From the NCBI GenBank assembly GCA_017454335.1, contig JAFTDE010000025.1:1-64000 (forward strand): 64,000 nucleotides of DNA, read 5' to 3'. This document shows positions 16,231-24,389 of the stretch, piece after piece. Each line of letters begins with the position of its first letter. The stretch's first letter is position 1. Origin of the DNA: Bacteroidales bacterium. Its GTDB lineage: Bacteria; Bacteroidota; Bacteroidia; Bacteroidales; UBA932. Both the position numbers and the translations under genes were made by a program. Below the pieces are notes generated by a model. The model searched no databases and was not told where the DNA came from. It was given only the letters and a program-made list of their open reading frames with translations.

Positions 16231-17423
16231 TTCTTCAGTTTTTCAAGTTCGACGCCGGCCATGATGAACGAGCCCGTGGCAAAGGGGCTGTTGCTGCCCT
16301 TGCGGGCCTCATAGCAGTAGTATTCGTAGTTGCCGGAACGGTACGGCGTACCGCCCAGACCGGCACCCATGCAGCATTCGCCGACATTCAGCAGGCCGTT
16401 CTCGTCCTCGGTGACGAAGGTCTTGATGAATCCCTCATAGGCCTTGCGGGCGACGGGCAGGTAGCTGCGGTCGATGACACCCAGGCGGATGCCCTTCAGC
16501 AGCGAATACATGAACATACCCGTGCAGGTGGACTCGAGGTAGTTCCCCTCGTCGCCGCTGCGGTCGATGACCTGGTACCAGGCGCCGCTCTCCGGATCCT
16601 GGGTGCGCTTGACCATCGAGGCGAGTTTGCCGATGATCTTCAGCACGACCTCCCGGCCTTCCACGCCCTCGGGAATGAACTCGATGGCATCCACGGCCGA
16701 CATGAAGAACCATCCCATGCCGCGGCCCCAGCAGTGGTCGGACCACCCGGTCTGCTTGTCCGCCCAGGGCATTTCCCGGCTGACGTCGCAGGCGTGGCGG
16801 TACAGGTCCGTACCCGGATCATAGCAGTGCTCGTCCATGGTCCGGAACCAGGTGATCAGCGGCTGGTAGTCCGCGGGCTGGCCGTAGCGGGCCGTGTACT
16901 CCGCCCAGAAAGGACCGCCCATGTACAGGCCGTCCAGCCACATCTGGTGCGGATATATCTCCTTGTGCCACAGGCCGCCGTCGTCGTTGCGCGGATGCGT
17001 GTCCAGCTGCGAGCGCAGCAGGGCCAGCGCCTTGCGGTACTTCTCGTTCCCGGTCTTGTCATAGACGCGGTAGAAGACCTTGCCGGTGTTGACCCGGTCG
17101 ATGTTGTACTCTTCCAGGCGGTAGGTCTTGATGCTGCCGTCCTCGGCGACCACCTTGTCGGAGAAGTCCGCGACATAGTCGTAGTATTTCGCATCGCCGG
17201 TCAGGTCGTACAGGTCCAGCAGGCCCTTCAGGCCCACGCCGCAGGCATAGTCCCACTTGAAGCGGGGGCTGTCGGCATTGGCGCCGGGGACGCCCCGGGC
17301 GAGTTCAGAATCGGCCATCCGGATGGCCCAGTCGAGCGCGTTGTCACACTCGGAAACGGATTTGGGTTTGCAGGAGAACGCCAGCAGCGCCACACACAGC
17401 ATCAGAAAGCTTTTGGTTTTCAT
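16227..17423 (-). CDS. GH105 unsaturated rhamnogalacturonyl hydrolase
   Basis: 398 residues starting MKTKSFLMLCVALLAFSC, a lipoprotein signal (FSC). It has the (alpha/alpha)6 barrel signatures of GH105/GH88: DWAIRMADSELARG, HPRNDDGGLWHKEIYPHQMW, WLDGLYMGGPFWAEY, DHCWGRGMGWFFMSAVDAI and ESTCTGMFMYSLLKGIRLG. Family members remove the unsaturated uronic acid that polysaccharide lyases leave on rhamnogalacturonan oligosaccharides. It is the first gene of a run with GH29 and CYTH and has a promoter 28 bases upstream. A second GH105-type gene lies at 40446-41576. Confidence 0.9.
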   Translation of the reverse strand: MKTKSFLMLCVALLAFSCKPKSVSECDNALDWAIRMADSELARGVPGANADSPRFKWDYACGVGLKGLLDLYDLTGDAKYYDYVADFSDKVVAEDGSIKTYRLEEYNIDRVNTGKVFYRVYDKTGNEKYRKALALLRSQLDTHPRNDDGGLWHKEIYPHQMWLDGLYMGGPFWAEYTARYGQPADYQPLITWFRTMDEHCYDPGTDLYRHACDVSREMPWADKQTGWSDHCWGRGMGWFFMSAVDAIEFIPEGVEGREVVLKIIGKLASMVKRTQDPESGAWYQVIDRSGDEGNYLESTCTGMFMYSLLKGIRLGVIDRSYLPVARKAYEGFIKTFVTEDENGLLNVGECCMGAGLGGTPYRSGNYEYYCYEARKGSNSPFATGSFIMAGVELEKLKK

Positions 17424-17451
17424 ATCGAAATGGTGTTGATTGTCTCTTTTA

Positions 17452-17459
17452 CAAATATA
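17452..17459 (-). promoter_or_regulatory. -7 element TATATTTG of the GH105-GH29-CYTH operon
   Basis: TATATTTG on the minus strand, 28 bases before the GH105 ATG and between that gene and the ABC-F stop codon. Confidence 0.6.
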
Positions 17460-17478
17460 CACGTTTTCAGTCAATCCG

Positions 17479-19209
17479 CTACAGGCAGGACAGTTCCAGC
17501 CAGCGTTCTTCGCGTGCGTCGATCTCTCGCTTGACCTGTTCGTAGCGTGCCGACATTTCCGTAATCTTCTGGTAATCCGTCACTTCCCCGCTGTTCATCG
17601 AGGTCTCCAGCGCCGCGCGTTCTTCGTTCAGCGCCGCAAGTTCCGCCTCGATATGCTCCAGTTCGCGCTTCTCCTTGTAGCTGAGTTTCCGCACGGCGGG
17701 GGCCGCCTGCGGCTGGGGCTCCGAAGGGCGCGGAGCAGCCTTCTGCACGGCCGCAGCAGCGCGTCTGCGCTCTGCCTCCTGGTCCTTGAGGAAGCTGCGG
17801 TATTCCGTATAACCCCCGATGAAATCCTTGATCCGTCCTTCGCCGCAGAAGACCAGCAGGTGGTCCACCAGGCGGTCCAGGAAATGCCGGTCGTGCGTCA
17901 CGATGACCAGGGTGCCCTTGAAATCCAGCAGGTATTCCTCCAGGATGTTCAGCGTCACGATGTCCAGGTCGTTCGTCGGCTCGTCCAGGATCAGCATGTT
18001 CGGCTCCTGCATCAGGATGGTCAGCAGGTACAGCCGCCGGCGCTCGCCGCCGGAAAGGCGCGAGATCCGGTTGCTGAGCATGTCGTGCGGGAAGAGGAAT
18101 TTCCCCAGCAGGTGCGTGTCAGGGACGGTTTCCAGCACGGTGTCGTCTTCGTTGAACTGCATGCCCTCCTGGCGGTAATACCCGATCCGCAGGGATTCGC
18201 CGCGCTGGATCGACGGCAGGTCGGACGACACCAGCAGGTTCAGGAAGGTGCTCTTCCCCACCCCGTTCGCACCGACGATGCCGACCCGCTCGCCCCGCTG
18301 GAAATTGTAGGTGAAATGGCTGATCATCGGCTGTCCCTCCCAGTCGTAGCAGAGGTCCTTGCAGTTGATGACTTTCGTGCCCAGGCGCGTGCGGAACGAG
18401 AGTTCGTCCATCGACACCTCCTTGACCGTATAGGCCTGGTCCGCCCGTTCCTTGAGGTCCCAGAAAGCCTGCTTGCGGTATTTCGCCTTGCCGCTGCGGG
18501 CGCAGGGCGTGGCGTGCATCCATTCCAGTTCCCGGCGCAGGACGTTCCGGACCTTGTCCGTCTCGGCGTTGTAGTTGGCGATGCGCTCGTCCCGCTTCGA
18601 CAGGAAATTCTCGTAATCGCCCTTGTAGATGTACAGCGCGCCGCGGTCCAGCTCCATCACCGTATTGCAGACGCGGTCCAGGAAATAGCGGTCGTGCGTC
18701 ACCATGAACAGGGTGCAGCGGGAACGCTTGAGGGTATTCTCCAGGTATTCGATGGCATCCAGGTCCAGGTGGTTGGTGGGCTCGTCCATGATCAGGAACT
18801 CCGCGTCCGCGGCCAGCATGGCGGTCAGTGCGACCCGCTTGACCTCGCCCCCGGACAGCTCGAACATCCGCTGCTCCGGGTGCAGGCCCAGCTCGTCCAG
18901 GATGCGCTTGGCGCGCAGTTCCTGCTCGAAATCGCCGGTGAAGACCTGCGCGGCCACCGTGGCGGAGGGATCGTAGGCGTAATCCTGCTCCAGGAACGCG
19001 ATGCGGATATCCTTGAGGAACTTGATGCTGCCGCCGGAATCGGACTTGTCCTTGCCCGCAAGGATGCGCAGCAGGGAGGTTTTTCCCGTTCCGTTGGGCG
19101 CGATCAGGGCGATCTTGTCCCCTTCGTTGATATTGAATCCCACCCGGTCGAACAGCACCTTGGGGCCGTACGACTTGGAAATGTTCTCAACCTGCAGGAA
19201 CGAGGGCAT
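17479..19209 (-). CDS. ABC-F family ATPase
   Basis: 576 residues with two ATPase domains and no membrane part, the ABC-F layout. Domain 1 has Walker A APNGTGKTSLL, signature ELSGGEVKRVAL and Walker B EFLIMDEPTNHLDL; domain 2 has GANGVGKSTFLN, RLSGGERRRLYLL and MLILDEPTNDLD. A linker with many Arg/Lys separates them, and a coiled coil (YKEKRELEHIEAELAALNEE) closes the protein, as in Uup. Such proteins act at the ribosome or on branched DNA. It starts on the stop codon of the oxidoreductase gene and is the last gene of the mnmA run. Confidence 0.93.
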   Translation of the reverse strand: MPSFLQVENISKSYGPKVLFDRVGFNINEGDKIALIAPNGTGKTSLLRILAGKDKSDSGGSIKFLKDIRIAFLEQDYAYDPSATVAAQVFTGDFEQELRAKRILDELGLHPEQRMFELSGGEVKRVALTAMLAADAEFLIMDEPTNHLDLDAIEYLENTLKRSRCTLFMVTHDRYFLDRVCNTVMELDRGALYIYKGDYENFLSKRDERIANYNAETDKVRNVLRRELEWMHATPCARSGKAKYRKQAFWDLKERADQAYTVKEVSMDELSFRTRLGTKVINCKDLCYDWEGQPMISHFTYNFQRGERVGIVGANGVGKSTFLNLLVSSDLPSIQRGESLRIGYYRQEGMQFNEDDTVLETVPDTHLLGKFLFPHDMLSNRISRLSGGERRRLYLLTILMQEPNMLILDEPTNDLDIVTLNILEEYLLDFKGTLVIVTHDRHFLDRLVDHLLVFCGEGRIKDFIGGYTEYRSFLKDQEAERRRAAAAVQKAAPRPSEPQPQAAPAVRKLSYKEKRELEHIEAELAALNEERAALETSMNSGEVTDYQKITEMSARYEQVKREIDAREERWLELSCL

Positions 19210-20723
19210 CAGGCCTGGGTGACCGCCGCCTCCGCACAGCGGATGCCGTCAATGGCAGAAGAGACGATGCCGCCGGAATAGCCGGCGCCTTCGCCGCAGG
19301 GATACAGGCCCGGCAGGCTGACGTACTGCAGCGTCTGCGGATCGCGCGGAATGCGTACGGGCGACGAGGTCCGGGATTCCACGCCCAGCAGCAGGGCGGC
19401 ATTGGTATAGTAATTCCGCATTTTCACGCGGGGAAAGACTTTCTGCAGGCGCCTGGCGACCATGGCCGGCAGCAGTTCGTGCAGGGGCGCGGACACCACG
19501 CCCGGGTGATACGAGGTCTCGGGCATCTTCTTCGACAGCCTGCCCAGGCAGAAATCCTCCATCCTCTGGGCCGGGGCGGCCATGGGATGCAGGGCGCCCT
19601 GGGACTGGCAGTAGCGGTACATGTCCTGCTCGACCCGGTGCTGGAAATCCATCAGGCGGAAGGGATCGTCTCCGGGCAGGTCTTCGGGCTCGATCTGCAC
19701 CACGACGCCGGCGTTGGCGAACTTGCCGTTGCGCGCGGCGTTGGACATGCCGTTCAGCACGACCGTCCCGGGCTCGGTCGAGGAAGGGACCAGGATGCCG
19801 CCGGGGCACATGCAGAACGAGAACACGCCGCGGCCGTCCTCCTGCTCGACAAAGGAATACTCCGCCGCCGGGACACCGGGCTTCCACTGGCCGTGGTACT
19901 GGCACCAGTTGATCTTCTCCTGGGGATGCTCGACCCGGACGCCCAGAGCGAATCCCTTCGCCTCCAGGGCTCCCCCGTCACGCTGCAGCAGTTCGTAGAT
20001 ATCGCGGGCGGAGTGGCCCGTGGCCAGGATTACCCGGTCGGCGCTGTAACTGCCGCCTTGCGCGGTCTTCACGGTGAAAAAGCCGTTCCCGTCGCGCTCG
20101 ATCGCGTTTACGCGCGCTCCGAAATGGTATTCACCGCCGTGGTCGGTGATGCATTTGCGGATGTTCTCCACCACGACGGGCAGCTTGTCCGATCCGATAT
20201 GCGGGTGCGCGTCGATCAGGATGTCCTTCGAGGCGCCGAAGGCCACCAGCTGGTGCAGCACCTCACGGATATCGCCGCGCTTGGACGAGCGCGTGTAGAG
20301 CTTTCCGTCGGAGAAAGCCCCAGCTCCGCCTTCGCCGTAGCAGTAGTTCGAATCCGGATCCACCATCCCGTCGCGGGACAGCTTGGCCATGTCGAACTTG
20401 CGCGCATGCACGTCCTTGCCGCGCTCCAGGATCACCGGGCGCCGGCCCAGCATCAGCAGTTTCAGCGCCGCGAACATGCCGGCCGGGCCGGCGCCCACGA
20501 CGATGACGGGGGCGGATGCGTGCACGTCCAGATAGGGCTGCAGGCTGAATTCTTCGATGGTCTCGTCCGGAGCGTACGCCTCGTACTGGTAGCGCCACAC
20601 CGGTTCGCGGCGGGCGTCGATCGAGCGTTTCTTGAGTACCCAGCACAGACCGCCGGCCTTGGCCTCGATCTCTTTCAGGCGGGGTTCCCGCCCCAGAGGG
20701 CAGACGACTTCGAATTCTTTCAT
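19209..20723 (-). CDS. FAD-dependent oxidoreductase (YtfP-like)
   Basis: 504 residues. An N-terminal extension of about 90 residues is followed by VIVVGAGPAGMFAALKLLML, a Rossmann dinucleotide-binding motif, then ILERGKDVHARKFDMAKL, NYCYGEGGAGAFSDGKLYTR, VILATGHSARD and, near the end, GLYPCGEGAGYSGGIVSSAIDG, which closes the FAD site. Several Cys are conserved. The family is widespread in Bacteroidetes and annotated as uncharacterised FAD-dependent dehydrogenases. It overlaps mnmA by 4 bases (ATGA) and ABC-F by 1 base. No signal peptide. Confidence 0.88.
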   Translation of the reverse strand: MKEFEVVCPLGREPRLKEIEAKAGGLCWVLKKRSIDARREPVWRYQYEAYAPDETIEEFSLQPYLDVHASAPVIVVGAGPAGMFAALKLLMLGRRPVILERGKDVHARKFDMAKLSRDGMVDPDSNYCYGEGGAGAFSDGKLYTRSSKRGDIREVLHQLVAFGASKDILIDAHPHIGSDKLPVVVENIRKCITDHGGEYHFGARVNAIERDGNGFFTVKTAQGGSYSADRVILATGHSARDIYELLQRDGGALEAKGFALGVRVEHPQEKINWCQYHGQWKPGVPAAEYSFVEQEDGRGVFSFCMCPGGILVPSSTEPGTVVLNGMSNAARNGKFANAGVVVQIEPEDLPGDDPFRLMDFQHRVEQDMYRYCQSQGALHPMAAPAQRMEDFCLGRLSKKMPETSYHPGVVSAPLHELLPAMVARRLQKVFPRVKMRNYYTNAALLLGVESRTSSPVRIPRDPQTLQYVSLPGLYPCGEGAGYSGGIVSSAIDGIRCAEAAVTQA

Positions 20724-21943
20724 TGGCTGATGACTCCACTGCCGAGCATTTCCCCGTCGGCGGCATACCAGACGGCGAACTGGCCCGGGGTAATCGAGCG
20801 CTGGGGCTCGTCAAATACGATATACAAACCTTCGTCGCGGCGCATCAGGACAGCGTCCTGCAGGGGCTGGCGGTAGCGGATGCGCACCAGGCAGCGGAGG
20901 TCCTCCCCCAGCGGGAGGTCCGTGCGGATCCAGTGGATCTCGTCCGGGGCGATCAGCAGGGCGCGCCGGTACAACCCGGGATGGTCCTGCCCCTCGCCGA
21001 CATAGACGATGTTGCGGTCGATGTCCGTCGCGATCACGAAGAGGGGATCCTTGTGCCCGCCCACCGCGAGGCCCTTGCGCTGGCCCAGGGTATAGAACTG
21101 CGCCCCTTCGTGGCGGCCGATGACGGCGCCGTACGGATTGGGTTTGTAGCGGGTCTTGCGGATGTGGTGACGTCCGGAACGGTAGGTCTCGGTCTCGAAA
21201 CGGATGGGGCTGTAGTCGAAGGGAGTGCACATTTCCGGCAGGGTCGTGCGCTCCGGCATGCCTTCGTAGAATGTCCGGTACACCTCCACGATGTCCCCCT
21301 CGACGGATTGAAGTTTCTGCTGGAGGAAGACCGGCAGGTCCACCTTGCCGACGAAGCAGATGCCCTGCGAGTCCTTGCGCTCGGCCGAAGGCAGGTCTGC
21401 CTCAGCGGCGATGCGCCGCACCTCGGGCTTGGTCAGGTGGCCGATCGGGAAAAGGGCTGCGGACAACTGCTCCTGCGTCAGCTGGCACAGGAAATAACTC
21501 TGGTCCTTGTTGGGGTCGCTCCCCTCCAGGATGCGGCAGCTGCCGTCCGGGAGGGTCTCCTTGCGGCAGTAATGCCCCGTCGCCACCATGTCGGCACCCA
21601 GGCGCCGGGCGGCGTCCAGAAAGGCGCCGAACTTGATCTGGCTGTTGCACAGTACGTCCGGGTTGGGCGTGCGCCCGCGGGCATACTCGTCGAACATGTA
21701 ATCGGCGACCTGGGCCATGTACTGCGTGCTCAGATCGACGAAATAGAAGGGAATGCCGATCTTGCGGGCCACGAGTTCCGCGATGAACTTCTCTTCCTCC
21801 CACTCGCAGTCCCCGTGCAGCGTTCCTTCCGTGTCGTGCCAGTTCTGCATGAACATCGCGAACACGTCATATCCCTGCTGCTTCAGCAACAGGGCGGCCA
21901 CACTGGAGTCCACGCCTCCGGACAGTCCCACGCAAATCTTCAT
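20720..21943 (-). CDS. mnmA: tRNA-specific 2-thiouridylase
   Basis: 407 residues from ATG 21943. It puts the 2-thio group on the wobble uridine of tRNA-Lys, -Glu and -Gln. The PP-loop GLSGGVDSSVAALLLK, the catalytic Cys in PNPDVLCNSQIKF and the second Cys in DSQGICFVGKVD are present, as is the GHYCR motif and a C-terminal beta-barrel. A TATATTTG element ends only 6 bases before the ATG, so the message may be leaderless. Divergent from cdd. Confidence 0.96.
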   Translation of the reverse strand: MKICVGLSGGVDSSVAALLLKQQGYDVFAMFMQNWHDTEGTLHGDCEWEEEKFIAELVARKIGIPFYFVDLSTQYMAQVADYMFDEYARGRTPNPDVLCNSQIKFGAFLDAARRLGADMVATGHYCRKETLPDGSCRILEGSDPNKDQSYFLCQLTQEQLSAALFPIGHLTKPEVRRIAAEADLPSAERKDSQGICFVGKVDLPVFLQQKLQSVEGDIVEVYRTFYEGMPERTTLPEMCTPFDYSPIRFETETYRSGRHHIRKTRYKPNPYGAVIGRHEGAQFYTLGQRKGLAVGGHKDPLFVIATDIDRNIVYVGEGQDHPGLYRRALLIAPDEIHWIRTDLPLGEDLRCLVRIRYRQPLQDAVLMRRDEGLYIVFDEPQRSITPGQFAVWYAADGEMLGSGVISQ

Positions 21944-21949
21944 TGTTTG

Positions 21950-21976
21950 CAAATATACGAATAATCGCTATCTTTG
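21950..21976. promoter_or_regulatory. Divergent promoters of mnmA and cdd
   Basis: TATATTTG on the minus strand (21950-21957) serves mnmA; TATCTTTG on the plus strand (21969-21976) serves cdd, 20 bases before its ATG. Their cores are only 11 bases apart, so the two polymerases should compete. Confidence 0.65.
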
Positions 21977-21996
21977 GGGAGAATAACACCGTTTGT

Positions 21997-22470
21997 ATGA
22001 ACGAAAAAGAAATCAAAATCTCTTTTGCCGAGTACAAGACACTGGACGAGTTGACCGAGGCTGACCGCGAACTGGCCCATGCCGCCATGGATGCGATGAA
22101 CAACGCATATGCCCCGTATTCCCATTTCCACGTCGGCGCCGCCGTCCGGATGTCCAACGGAGAAATCGTCAGCGGATCGAACCAGGAGAATGCCGCTTTC
22201 CCTTCGGGGCTGTGCGCGGAACGCACCGCGATGTTCGCCGCCAGCTACCGCTTCCCGGACAAGGACATGCGCAGCATCGCCATCGCCGGAGGCGTGTACG
22301 GCCGCCTCGCCGAACAGCCCGCCACCCCCTGCGGCGCCTGCCGTCAGGTCATGGCACAGTACCAGACCAAGGCCGGCAAGCCGATGTCCGTGATCATGGT
22401 CGGCGCGAAACGCATCTGGAAATTCGAACGCGTGGACGATATTCTGCCGCTGATTTTCGACAGTATCTGA
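21997..22470 (+). CDS. cdd: Cytidine deaminase
   Basis: 157 residues from ATG 21997. It deaminates cytidine and deoxycytidine in pyrimidine salvage. The zinc-binding signature is clear: NAYAPYSHFHVGAAV, GLCAERTAMFAA (Cys and the proton-shuttle Glu) and TPCGACRQVM (two Cys). Length is that of the tetrameric CDA class. A TATCTTTG element lies 20 bases upstream. Open codons upstream of this ATG run through the promoter and are not conserved. Confidence 0.95.
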   Translation: MNEKEIKISFAEYKTLDELTEADRELAHAAMDAMNNAYAPYSHFHVGAAVRMSNGEIVSGSNQENAAFPSGLCAERTAMFAASYRFPDKDMRSIAIAGGVYGRLAEQPATPCGACRQVMAQYQTKAGKPMSVIMVGAKRIWKFERVDDILPLIFDSI

Positions 22471-22478
22471 AAAATTCC

Positions 22479-22486
22479 TATATTTG
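22479..22486 (+). promoter_or_regulatory. -7 element TATATTTG of the SRP RNA
   Basis: TATATTTG begins 8 bases after the cdd stop and ends 4 bases before the first paired base of the SRP RNA. Confidence 0.7.
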
Positions 22487-22490
22487 CAAC

Positions 22491-22594
22491 GGGAAAGTCG
22501 TGCACGACCAGCTCCCTCTGAACTCCCCCAGGACAGGAATGTAGCAAGGGTAGGAGGTCGTAGCGGTGCGATGTACGTAGCTTTCCCTTTTTTT
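22491..22594 (+). ncRNA. ffs: Signal recognition particle RNA (small bacterial type)
   Basis: About 100 bases. GGGAAAG (22491-22497) pairs with CTTTCCC (22581-22587), followed by seven T. The apex carries the SRP domain IV hallmark: CAGG-ACA-GGAA-TGT-AGCA (22530-22546), a GGAA tetraloop on a 3-bp stem next to the asymmetric CAGG/AGCA internal loop that binds Ffh. With Ffh it targets nascent membrane and exported proteins to the translocon. It has its own promoter, 8 bases after cdd. Confidence 0.9.
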
Positions 22595-22608
22595 GTGCCC
22601 GGCCCGAG

Positions 22609-22654
22609 CGTCATGCCCGACATGGGTGTCGTGCCCGACCTGATCGGGCATCCC
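22609..22654. repeat. REP-like palindrome
   Basis: TGCCCGA (22632-22638) pairs with TCGGGCA (22644-22650), preceded by a related half, ATGCCCGACATGGG. The TCATGCCCGA...TCGGGCATC form is like the dispersed REP palindromes seen in many bacterial genomes. Confidence 0.5.
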
Positions 22655-22688
22655 TTGCATCGATGGCGGCGGGGCACCGGGGCCGGCC

Positions 22689-22763
22689 GGGGCAGGTTCC
22701 GCGCGGAGAATGCAATACAAAACGCTCCCGCGTTTCAAGCATTCCCGCTGCGGAACTGCCCCC
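22689..22763. repeat. 75-base fold-back, copy 1
   Basis: A large imperfect palindrome: GGGGCAGGTTCCGCGCGGA at the left and TGCGGAACTGCCCC at the right, with AATGC/GCATT and AACGC/GCGTT inside. A nearly identical copy lies at 41819-41893, both followed by a hairpin array. See the matching finding. Confidence 0.8.
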
Positions 22764-22807
22764 GGCCGCAACTCCCGCTGAGATGGGACTACCAAACCCC
22801 CGCCGAA

Positions 22808-22951
22808 ACACAATTTTGCGGAATTTTCGCTTTTTTTTCTGCAAAATGCCCTCCGGAACACGGTTTTGCAGAATTTTCGCCTTTTTTTCTGCAAAATGCC
22901 CTCCCGGAACACTGTTTTGCAGAATTTTCGCCATTTTTTCCGCAAAATGGG
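22808..22951. repeat. Tandem 50-51-base hairpin array, copy 1 (three units)
   Basis: Units at 22808-22857, 22858-22908 and 22909-22951. Each contains TTTTGCAGAA ... TTCTGCAAAA, which pair as a stem around a T-rich loop (TTTTCGCCTTTTT), followed by TGCCCTCC-GGA-ACAC. There is no spacer variety, so it is not a CRISPR array. Confidence 0.85.
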
Positions 22952-23143
22952 TTCGCCATCCCGTGAGGGACATTATGTATTGGTAATTAATTGATTATTT
23001 GGAGAGTCTCGGAGGAATACACCCTGCTCTGCCGGTAATCTACACTCAAAAAAATGGACCAATAGCGGCGCCGCAACAACAGTCCTACTCCGCTGCGGAA
23101 CCGACCTGGCCCGAGCGGAAATCACGCAAGACAGTCACGCCCC
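22952..23143. other. Gap after the array, nothing recognised
   Basis: Between the array and the flavodiiron gene stop I see no gene, promoter or clear hairpin on either strand. Confidence 0.5.
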
Positions 23144-24340
23144 TCAGGCGGCGAGGAGGGCGTCGGCGAGGGCGGTGAGGGCGGGGATGTCGGTGGTCTT
23201 GAGGCGGGAGCGCAAGGTGACGGTCTCGCCGACGAGGGTAACGTTCTTCATCGCGCCGATCATCTCGCGCATCACGCGGCCGGCGGAAGGTGCCCAGGAT
23301 CCGTTCTCAATCACACCCACGACACGGTTGGAATAGCCCTTGATCTGCAGGCGGTGCAGGAATTCATGCATCGGCGTGAACAGCCCTGCGTCGTAGGAGG
23401 ACGCTGCCAGGACCATCTTGGAATGGCGGAACGCATCTTCGACGTTCTCGGCGAAGTCCGAGCGCGTCAGGTCGCTGACCACCACACGCGAAGCGCCTTT
23501 CTCCCGCAGGATTTCGGCGAACTTCTCAGCCGCCTCCAGGGTGCCGCCGTGGATGGAAGCGCAGGCGATGAAGATGCCTTCGGTTTCGGGCGCATACCGG
23601 CTCCAGGTGTCATACAGGGCCAGATAATCACCCAGATTGTCCTCCAGCAGCGGTCCGTGCAGCGCGCGGATCGCCCGGACCGGCAGCGATGAGAGTTTCC
23701 CCATCAGGGTCTGGACGGGGCCGCCGTACTTGCCGACGATGTTGAAATAGTAACGGCGGGCTTCGCAGCTCCAGTCCTCGTCATCGCGGCCGTAGAAACC
23801 GCACTTGGAAAGGGCACCGAACTTGCCGAACGCATCGGCGCTGTACAGCGTGCCGTCGGATTCATCGAACGAAACCATCACCTCCGGCCAGTGGACCATC
23901 GGCGCCCCGAAGAAACGCAGCTTGTGGGATCCCAGGTCCAGCACGTCGCCTTCCTTGACGGCCACGGAGCGGCCTTCCAGCGCAATGCCCTCGAAGAACT
24001 GCGGGATCATCTGCAGCGCCTTCGTGCCCGCGACGACCTTCAGGCCAGGATACTGCGCCAGGGCCCAGGCGATCAGCCCGGCGTGGTCCGGTTCGACATG
24101 ATGCACGACCAGATAGTCCGGCTGGCGGCCGCCGAGCGCCTCGGCGAGGTTCTGCTGCCACTCGGAGCCTTTGCGGGCGTCCACCGTGTCCAGGATGGCG
24201 ACTTTCGCATCCAGGATGAGATAGGAATTGTAGGAGATGCCCTCGGGCAGGATATATTGGCTTTCAAACAAATCGAGGTCCAAGTCATCGACCCCGATGT
24301 ACTTGACCTGGTCGGACAGATTTCTGATCATGGTATTCAT
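23144..24340 (-). CDS. Flavodiiron protein (class A)
   Basis: 398 residues. The N-terminal metallo-beta-lactamase-like domain holds the diiron ligands, VVHHVEPDHAGLI (H-x-E-x-D-H), a further His in APMVHWPE, and an Asp in LYSADAFG. The C-terminal part (from about 245) is a flavodoxin-like FMN domain (IACASIHGGTLEAAEKFAE; VLAASSYDAGLF). Such enzymes reduce oxygen to water or nitric oxide to nitrous oxide and protect anaerobes. No rubredoxin is fused, so electrons must come from a separate donor. It is divergent from mutY, fitting an oxidative-stress theme. A second ATG lies three codons in. Confidence 0.93.
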   Translation of the reverse strand: MNTMIRNLSDQVKYIGVDDLDLDLFESQYILPEGISYNSYLILDAKVAILDTVDARKGSEWQQNLAEALGGRQPDYLVVHHVEPDHAGLIAWALAQYPGLKVVAGTKALQMIPQFFEGIALEGRSVAVKEGDVLDLGSHKLRFFGAPMVHWPEVMVSFDESDGTLYSADAFGKFGALSKCGFYGRDDEDWSCEARRYYFNIVGKYGGPVQTLMGKLSSLPVRAIRALHGPLLEDNLGDYLALYDTWSRYAPETEGIFIACASIHGGTLEAAEKFAEILREKGASRVVVSDLTRSDFAENVEDAFRHSKMVLAASSYDAGLFTPMHEFLHRLQIKGYSNRVVGVIENGSWAPSAGRVMREMIGAMKNVTLVGETVTLRSRLKTTDIPALTALADALLAA

Positions 24341-24351
24341 TCTTAATCAGA

Positions 24352-24380
24352 CAAAGATACAAAGATTCTATGTATTTTTG
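24352..24380. promoter_or_regulatory. Divergent promoters of the flavodiiron gene and mutY
   Basis: TATCTTTG on the minus strand (24352-24359), 11 bases before the flavodiiron ATG; TATTTTTG on the plus strand (24373-24380), 9 bases before the mutY ATG. Confidence 0.6.
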
Positions 24381-24389
24381 CATTGGAAT

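Noticed and set aside
22808..22951. CRISPR-like array
   Set aside because: Units are hairpin repeats joined directly without unique spacers, only three or four units, and no cas gene is nearby.
22478..22973. Lys/Phe-rich open frames through the hairpin array (on both strands)
   Set aside because: They arise from translating the repeat in several frames, and they overlap the SRP RNA or fold-back.
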